Source of the DNA: Bacillus nakamurai
GTDB taxonomy: Bacteria; Bacillota; Bacilli; Bacillales; Bacillaceae
Reading direction: 5' to 3'
NCBI RefSeq assembly: GCF_001584325.1
Contig: NZ_LSAZ01000023.1
Location: 1-64,000, forward strand
Length of the DNA: 64,000 nt
The position numbers and the translations under genes were made by a program. Below are positions 58,870 to 64,000 of this stretch, one piece after another; within the stretch, counting starts at the first letter, position 1, and each line of letters begins with the position of its first letter. Under the pieces are notes generated by a model. The model saw nothing but the letters and a program-made list of their open reading frames with translations. It was not told the origin of the DNA and ran no database searches.

Positions 58870-61089
58870 CTATCTTCTTTTAATTATATTTTCCCACAAC
58901 TGTCTCGATTCATTCCAAAGCTCGGCTGGATTGTCATTGCGGTACAAGACCCGCTCGTAGCGGAGCGTGAGTTCAGACATATCTTCTGTTTCGTATGCAG
59001 CGTCTATTCTCGCGGCGAAATCACGCAGCGTTTCACCGTCACCCCTGCCGTATCCTTTTCTTTTCAGCTGGCGGAGCAATGCGGCATATGCGTCAAAAAA
59101 CGCATCTTCATCTGTACGACGGTTCATCCTGGCGGCTTCAGCAAACGGAATCCATCGCGAACGGAAAATCCAGCCGAGCGCCGCTGCCGCTGCAATAATG
59201 ATAATAGCCGCGGCATACGGCCAAAGATGTGCCGCCGCTTGTTTATGCAAAGCCGGTTTCGGCGTAAACTTGCGCTTTTCTTGTTCTTTCGGCGCAGCTT
59301 CCTTTTTCAGCTTTGTTTCTTCACGCTGCTTCTCGGAAGATTTCTCCGATTTTTCTGATGAGCCGCTGCCGTTTTTTGCAGAACTTTTCATATCTGACGT
59401 AAATTCCGTCGGATTGGTGAACCCTTTTGTCGGCTCAAATGTGACCCAGCCCTGATCCGGAAAATAAACCTCAACCCATGAATGGGCGTTGTTATTGGTC
59501 ACTTCATAAATCGATCCGTTTTGGTTCCCGGCTGCTTTATATTCCCCGGAGGTATACCCCTTCACCCAGCGGGCCGGAATTCCCGCCGATCTCAGCAGCA
59601 CGGCCATCGCTGAAGAAAAGTTATCGCAATAGCCTCTTTTCGTTTCGAAAAGAAACTGATCGACATAGTCCTGATCCTGTTTCGGAACTGCGACGTCTTG
59701 CGTGTTATACGAAAAGGCGGAAGACCCTAAATAATCTTCGATCGCTTTCGCTTTATCAAACATATTATGATGATCGCGCGTCAGCTTCTCTGCGAGTTTC
59801 TCCACCCTTTCCGGCAGATTCTCAGGAAGCTGTAAATACCGGTCATTAAATTGATTTTGCTCGCGATTTTGCTTTACTTTCACCTTTCTGAGTTCATTCA
59901 GTTTAAAGACCGGCGACTGAAATGTCAGCGTATACCGCCCCATATTCCGAATGTTGCCCACTTGCTCACTGACGGGTGTGATTTGCTCAGTGTTCCCGTT
60001 CATTTCAAGCTGGACGGATTGTTTCGGCTTAATCTTGGATAGGCCGATCGGATACATCACATGATTATAGAGGTAATTTTTGTCGATGGACACCTGCGCC
60101 GTATAACGCTTTGTCTGTACACTCCGGTCAAACCACAGGTCTTCCACGTTTCCCCTGTCAATTTTATAGGACATGCCTTGATCGGTTTCCACCCAGCCTT
60201 TTCCCGTATACGTATCCTTCGTTTCCACGCGGAAGTACGCCCGTTCTTTTCCTTTCCATGTGAATACGGGCGTGTCATCCTGCTGGAAAGGGCCGCCCAG
60301 CGTTTCATCATGGTTGCCGTAGCCGATTTTGCTTTCAGCGGCCGGCACTTGATGATGATTGGTGATTTTTTTGAGAAACGGGACGGGATCCGGCCAATTC
60401 GGTTCTGATTTCGGAGCGGCCAGGCCGAATACGACAGAAGCACAGATGAAAAGCGCCAGAGGGAAAAACCATTTGGCGATAAACCTTTTCTTAAACGCGA
60501 TGTTTTCCGTCAGGCGAATGCGCTCCATGTACAAAAGCCCCATCATGAGAAAGCCGATAAAGACAATCCGGATGACGGAATATGTGGCATCATAAGGCGT
60601 AAATGTATCAAGCACCGTAATATACGCCACCGTAATGATAAAAAAGAATAAAATTTTCCGCTGATAAATCACCCAGTAATGCAGCAAATACACGAGCAGC
60701 CATAAAAGCACAAAAAACAGCAATGTCCGGAAAGACGGGTTCATCTCATTCCATCTTCCGGTTCCGATGTGCCCGGCATTCAGCATCACGTCCTGTAAAA
60801 AAGAGCTGAGCCATCCCGGATTCAAAATTGATCCTTTATAAAACAAAATATGAATGCTGATTAATGTAAACAGGATGCAAGACGGCACAGTTACGTACCA
60901 TCTCATCCGAAAAAATGACATTAGAAATGTCAGGCCGATAAATACAATGAAAAAACCTGTATGTTTTGTATCCGTAAAATTGTGCAGCGGCCTGAGCCAT
61001 TCCCATAACAATAAAAAAGCGAGAAAATAAAACAGCAGCAAGCTCAGCCTGCTTCCCTGGTTCTCGTCATGCGGCATGCGGCGCGCCAC
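58870..61089 (-). CDS. yebA: Transglutaminase-like membrane protein YebA
   Basis: The 739-residue protein has six N-terminal membrane helices in about 1-225 (TgpA-like), then a long extracytoplasmic region and a transglutaminase-fold core: Cys in RGYCDNFSSAMAVLLRSAGIPARWVKGY, His in NNAHSWVEVYFPDQGW and Asp in FEPTKGF context. A final helix (about 625-645) and a DUF4129 tail follow. MoxR-DUF58-transglutaminase triads are widespread and linked to envelope processing, but the substrate is unknown. It begins 8 nt after yeaD. Confidence 0.9.
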   Translation of the reverse strand: MARRMPHDENQGSRLSLLLFYFLAFLLLWEWLRPLHNFTDTKHTGFFIVFIGLTFLMSFFRMRWYVTVPSCILFTLISIHILFYKGSILNPGWLSSFLQDVMLNAGHIGTGRWNEMNPSFRTLLFFVLLWLLVYLLHYWVIYQRKILFFFIITVAYITVLDTFTPYDATYSVIRIVFIGFLMMGLLYMERIRLTENIAFKKRFIAKWFFPLALFICASVVFGLAAPKSEPNWPDPVPFLKKITNHHQVPAAESKIGYGNHDETLGGPFQQDDTPVFTWKGKERAYFRVETKDTYTGKGWVETDQGMSYKIDRGNVEDLWFDRSVQTKRYTAQVSIDKNYLYNHVMYPIGLSKIKPKQSVQLEMNGNTEQITPVSEQVGNIRNMGRYTLTFQSPVFKLNELRKVKVKQNREQNQFNDRYLQLPENLPERVEKLAEKLTRDHHNMFDKAKAIEDYLGSSAFSYNTQDVAVPKQDQDYVDQFLFETKRGYCDNFSSAMAVLLRSAGIPARWVKGYTSGEYKAAGNQNGSIYEVTNNNAHSWVEVYFPDQGWVTFEPTKGFTNPTEFTSDMKSSAKNGSGSSEKSEKSSEKQREETKLKKEAAPKEQEKRKFTPKPALHKQAAAHLWPYAAAIIIIAAAAALGWIFRSRWIPFAEAARMNRRTDEDAFFDAYAALLRQLKRKGYGRGDGETLRDFAARIDAAYETEDMSELTLRYERVLYRNDNPAELWNESRQLWENIIKRR

Positions 61090-61097
61090 CTCTCTTT

Positions 61098-62279
61098 CTA
61101 AACAACATGAGACACCCGTCCGTCCCTGATCATTTGTACATTGATATTCTTTTGAGCGAAGCGGATAGCGAGTTTCCGTTCCAATTCCGGAAGCGCGGCA
61201 TTCGTTTCTTTCGCAACGAAAACGGTCATGCTTGCTGAGCCGGCCTCAGCCTGCGCCAGCAGCTCCTCTGAGAGCCTGCCCGTAACGACGGCAATCACGG
61301 CCTGCCGCACGCGCCGGTTTGCCAGTTCTTCCCCTAGACGGCTGATCGGATTCGTGTTCACATCAGCGGCTGACGCTAAGTAACGCAGTATATTTCTGAA
61401 ATGCTGCTCACCTTCCTGAACCGGAAAGACAGTGCGTTCATTACCCAATGGAACAAACCCGGCAAAAGAGCCGCCGATTAAAACTGTATAAAGAAGGGAA
61501 GCAGACGCTGACACCGCTGCTTCAAACGAAGGAGACGACTGGCAATCCAAAAACAGGACCAGATTCATGCTCGTTAGCGGTTCAAATTCCTTTGTCATTA
61601 ATTCATTGCGGCGCGCCGATGTTTTCCAGTCAACCGCAGAAAACCGGTCGCCCGGCTGATAATTTCTGACGCTCGCGGCAACTGTGGAGCGGTGCATATG
61701 AAACGGCGCAGCCACACCCGCTCCTTCTTCCTGCCGGGCTGCATACGGCTTGTAACGAAGCTGCGAATACGCCGGATAGACTAAAATCGTATCCGCGATT
61801 GTAAAGGACGCCGTTTTTTCCAAAAGCCCGAGAACATCGCCGGTCCGCACTCTTACGGTATGTAAATGATGCTCTCCGCGGGGAACTGGCGACAATTGAT
61901 AGTGAAGCGTCAGTTTTTTTCGGAACCACGGAAACATAAGCTTTTTGGCATGACGCCTTTCACCAAGCGTTTCCGGCATCACATCTTCAATCACCATATA
62001 CATCAGCGGAAACGGCAGGCGCCGCTTCAGCGTAACTGTCACGAAAAGTTCGTCTCCCGCAGTTAATTGTGCGGCCGATGCTTCACGCGTCACCTGAAAC
62101 GCCCGCAGCGGATACAGCGCGAGCAAGCCGGCGTACACTGTAAACGGCAAAAATGCATAAAATAAAAACCAGCTCACAAAGCCGCCCTGAAACATGGCAT
62201 ATGAGAAAACCGCTGCCATCAGCATGATCAGCACGAGCAGCTTCCAGCCATATACCAGCCAATACACTTTCTTTTTCAT
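61098..62279 (-). CDS. yeaD: DUF58 protein YeaD
   Basis: This 393-residue protein has two N-terminal membrane helices (about 12-32 and 35-55) and a DUF58 domain with the motif NYQPGDRFSAVDWKTSARRNELMTKEFE (about 210-236), followed by a von Willebrand A-like fold (LVLFLDCQSSPS). DUF58 proteins act with MoxR ATPases. Its ATG overlaps the yeaC stop (ATGA). Function unknown beyond the triad. Confidence 0.9.
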   Translation of the reverse strand: MKKKVYWLVYGWKLLVLIMLMAAVFSYAMFQGGFVSWFLFYAFLPFTVYAGLLALYPLRAFQVTREASAAQLTAGDELFVTVTLKRRLPFPLMYMVIEDVMPETLGERRHAKKLMFPWFRKKLTLHYQLSPVPRGEHHLHTVRVRTGDVLGLLEKTASFTIADTILVYPAYSQLRYKPYAARQEEGAGVAAPFHMHRSTVAASVRNYQPGDRFSAVDWKTSARRNELMTKEFEPLTSMNLVLFLDCQSSPSFEAAVSASASLLYTVLIGGSFAGFVPLGNERTVFPVQEGEQHFRNILRYLASAADVNTNPISRLGEELANRRVRQAVIAVVTGRLSEELLAQAEAGSASMTVFVAKETNAALPELERKLAIRFAQKNINVQMIRDGRVSHVV

Positions 62280-63241
62280 CAGCGGACCGACGCCCTTTGA
62301 ACAGGAACTTTCACCGATGACAGGATTTCCTTTATAACCGCTTCCGGCGTTACTTCATTAAATTTCGCCTCAGCATGCAGAATCATCCTGTGCGGCAATG
62401 TGTACGGGGCCAGATACTGAATATCGTCAGGAATGACATAATCGCGATTGTGAAGCAGTGCATAAGCCTGCGCCGCTTTCATCAAGGATATGGAACCCCG
62501 CGGGCTTACGCCTAAATGCACAGACGGATGCCGGCGTGTCTGCTGGGTGATGCCGACGATGTATGCTTTAACGCCGTCATCCACCTGCACCTGCTCCAAA
62601 TTTTTTTGCAGGCTGATAAATTGTTCTTTAGAAATAACCGGTTCCATTGTTTCAAGCGGATTTCGACCTTCCTGCAAAGACAAAACTTCAAGCTCCTCCT
62701 CGGCAGTCGGATAGCCCATCTTCAGCTTAAATAAAAACCGATCAAGCTGGGCTTCTGGAAGCGGGTATGTCCCTTCATATTCGACCGGGTTTTGAGTAGC
62801 CATCACGAAAAACGGCTCAGCCAGCGGCATCGTCTTTCCGTCTATCGTGACACTCCCCTCCTCCATTGCCTCAAGCAAAGAAGATTGCGTTTTCGGAGAG
62901 GTTCTGTTAATTTCATCGGCCAGCACGATGTTCCCCATAATAGGGCCGGGGCGATATTCGAATTCCATCGTTTTCGTATTGTAAATAGAGACACCCGTGA
63001 CATCTGACGGCAGCAGATCCGGGGTGAACTGAATTCTTTTAAAGTCTGCTCCGATCAATTTAGCCAAAGCACGGACCATCATGGTTTTCCCGACTCCCGG
63101 CACATCCTCTAACAGCACATGTCCTTTAGCAAGAATGGCGGCCAGACTGAGTATGGCGGCGTCTCTTTTTCCTATGATTACTTTTCCAATATGGTCAACG
63201 GCTTTACCCAGCAGCGGATGCAGCTCTTCTTTATAAGCCAT
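62279..63241 (-). CDS. yeaC: MoxR-family AAA+ ATPase YeaC
   Basis: ATG 63241 with AGGAGG 6 nt upstream gives 320 residues; ATG 63259 includes the ribosome site in its coding sequence and is rejected. Walker A is LEDVPGVGKTMM, Walker B VLADEINR, sensor 1 VMATQNPVE, and the arginine-finger region PEAQLDRF. MoxR ATPases act as chaperones that mature or activate protein complexes with a vWA partner. It leads the yeaC-yeaD-yebA operon. Confidence 0.93.
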   Translation of the reverse strand: MAYKEELHPLLGKAVDHIGKVIIGKRDAAILSLAAILAKGHVLLEDVPGVGKTMMVRALAKLIGADFKRIQFTPDLLPSDVTGVSIYNTKTMEFEYRPGPIMGNIVLADEINRTSPKTQSSLLEAMEEGSVTIDGKTMPLAEPFFVMATQNPVEYEGTYPLPEAQLDRFLFKLKMGYPTAEEELEVLSLQEGRNPLETMEPVISKEQFISLQKNLEQVQVDDGVKAYIVGITQQTRRHPSVHLGVSPRGSISLMKAAQAYALLHNRDYVIPDDIQYLAPYTLPHRMILHAEAKFNEVTPEAVIKEILSSVKVPVQRASVR

Positions 63242-63353
63242 TCTTTTCCTCCTAGTCATCTCTCAAATTTCAATTATCGTAACCTAACTTTACCACAAAA
63301 TATATCCAGTATAAAAAAACGTTCTCAGCAAATTTTTTCCAGTCCCCGACAGT

Positions 63354-63385
63354 AAAAAAGCTTCCCTGTGAAAGGAAGCTTTTCT
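63354..63385. terminator. Terminator downstream of the cation efflux gene
   Basis: AAAAGCTTCC and GGAAGCTTTT form a perfect stem with a short loop, just past the stop of the gene at 63389. T/A tails on both strands. Confidence 0.85.
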
Positions 63386-63388
63386 GAT

Positions 63389-64000
63389 TCATTTACTAAG
63401 CTGCAGAGGCTCCATGTGAACGTGTGAATGGTCAATGGCATGCTCCTCTTTCATTTTTCTTTCTACCTCATTAGCAATATCATGGCTTTCTTTAATATTC
63501 AAATCTGGCGATACCTCAATCACCACGTCAACATGGACGGAGCTGCCCAAATACCTTGCTTTAATATCTTTTAAGCGGCTGACGCCCGCAATCTGTTCAA
63601 TCGTTTTTTTATAATCAGACATATCCTTGACATCAAAGCCGTCCGTTAACGAATGTGAGGACTCCTTGAAAATATCCCAAGCGGTTTTACAAATGATCAA
63701 ACCGATGATAAACGCAGTGACCGTATCAACCCAGGCCAACTGGAACTGCGACGCGGAAATACCGACAAACGTGCCGATACTGACGAGTGCATCGGATTTA
63801 TTATCAGCCGCGGCGGCTTGCAGCGCCTGGCTGTTTACCTTTTCAGCCAGCGTTTTTATATAGCGGTGCACGATCAGCATAACAGCGGCGCTGCCCGCCG
63901 AAGTCCATGCGGCGATCATATCAGGCGTCTCCTCTTTCACAGAGAAAATAGATTCCGCGGCGCTGAACAGCACCTGCATCCCCACCAGCATCATAATAAT
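63389..64000 (-). CDS. mneS: Cation diffusion facilitator, MneS-like (5' end outside window)
   Basis: The C-terminal 203 residues are present; the frame stays open to the window edge, and roughly 90 N-terminal residues should lie beyond it. An ATG at 63994 is internal. Family motifs seen: AAADNKSDALVSIGTFVG (the N-K-S-D-A metal-site helix), ICKTAWDIFKESSHSLTDGF and the C-terminal cytosolic domain ending SHVHMEPL. It matches B. subtilis YeaB (MneS), a manganese exporter of the CDF family. Gene order (yeaB then yeaC-yeaD-yebA-guaA) agrees. Confidence 0.9.
   Translation of the reverse strand: MIMMLVGMQVLFSAAESIFSVKEETPDMIAAWTSAGSAAVMLIVHRYIKTLAEKVNSQALQAAAADNKSDALVSIGTFVGISASQFQLAWVDTVTAFIIGLIICKTAWDIFKESSHSLTDGFDVKDMSDYKKTIEQIAGVSRLKDIKARYLGSSVHVDVVIEVSPDLNIKESHDIANEVERKMKEEHAIDHSHVHMEPLQLSK

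Overview
The window reads as chromosomal DNA of a Bacillus subtilis-group bacterium, most likely the B. velezensis/amyloliquefaciens branch. From about 11.8 to 64 kb the gene order and protein sequences match the B. subtilis yeaB-guaA-pbuG-pur-yer-pcrA-ligA-gatCAB-swrC-dgkB-rlmCD block, here in inverted orientation. The identification rests on remembered protein sequences and gene order; no database search was run.

Region by region. (a) 1-1121: the 5' part of a glycine/tyrosine-rich spore coat gene (yeeK type) behind a near-perfect SigK promoter, then yeeI (YebC family). (b) 1463-4075: an LXG polymorphic toxin (yeeF type) with an AT-rich LHH-nuclease tip, its SMI1/KNR4 immunity gene, and a frameshifted remnant of another toxin tip. 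(c) 4154-10205: an AT-rich, one-directional eight-gene operon. It encodes a LuxI/FeeM-like acyltransferase, a dedicated acyl carrier protein, a FabZ dehydratase, an active ketosynthase, a ketosynthase homologue that has lost its catalytic Cys, a FabG reductase and an ABC exporter. A 960-bp spacer with an inverted-repeat operator array separates it from a divergent NarL/LuxR response regulator (11166-11768). This is the best candidate for an undescribed system: a dedicated type II fatty-acid line whose acyl-ACP is probably transferred to an amine and exported. (d) 11.8-37 kb: housekeeping genes rlmCD, dgkB, swrC/yerO, gatCAB, opuE, sapB, yerI, yerH-ligA-pcrA-pcrB, yerD, yerC-yerB and yerA. (e) 37.0-38.1 kb: a small membrane protein and a deletion scar that fuses remnants of the divergent yecA and yezC genes. 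(f) 38.1-51.2 kb: the complete twelve-gene purine operon purEKBCSQLFMNHD, with PurR boxes, a SigA promoter, a guanine riboswitch and a terminator. (g) 51.2-58.9 kb: yebG, yebE, yebD, yebC, pbuG with its own PurBox and riboswitch, an ECF sigma/anti-sigma pair inserted between pbuG and guaA, and guaA behind a structured leader. (h) 58.9-64 kb: the yeaC-yeaD-yebA operon (MoxR ATPase, DUF58, transglutaminase) and the C-terminal two thirds of a cation efflux protein.

The purine genes form one physiological unit. PurR represses pur and pbuG at initiation, guanine terminates both transcripts through riboswitches, and guaA and yerA handle GMP synthesis and probably adenine salvage. The stretch between rlmCD and the LXG toxin looks like a hypervariable insertion site: it holds the low-GC acyl-transfer operon and toxin debris.
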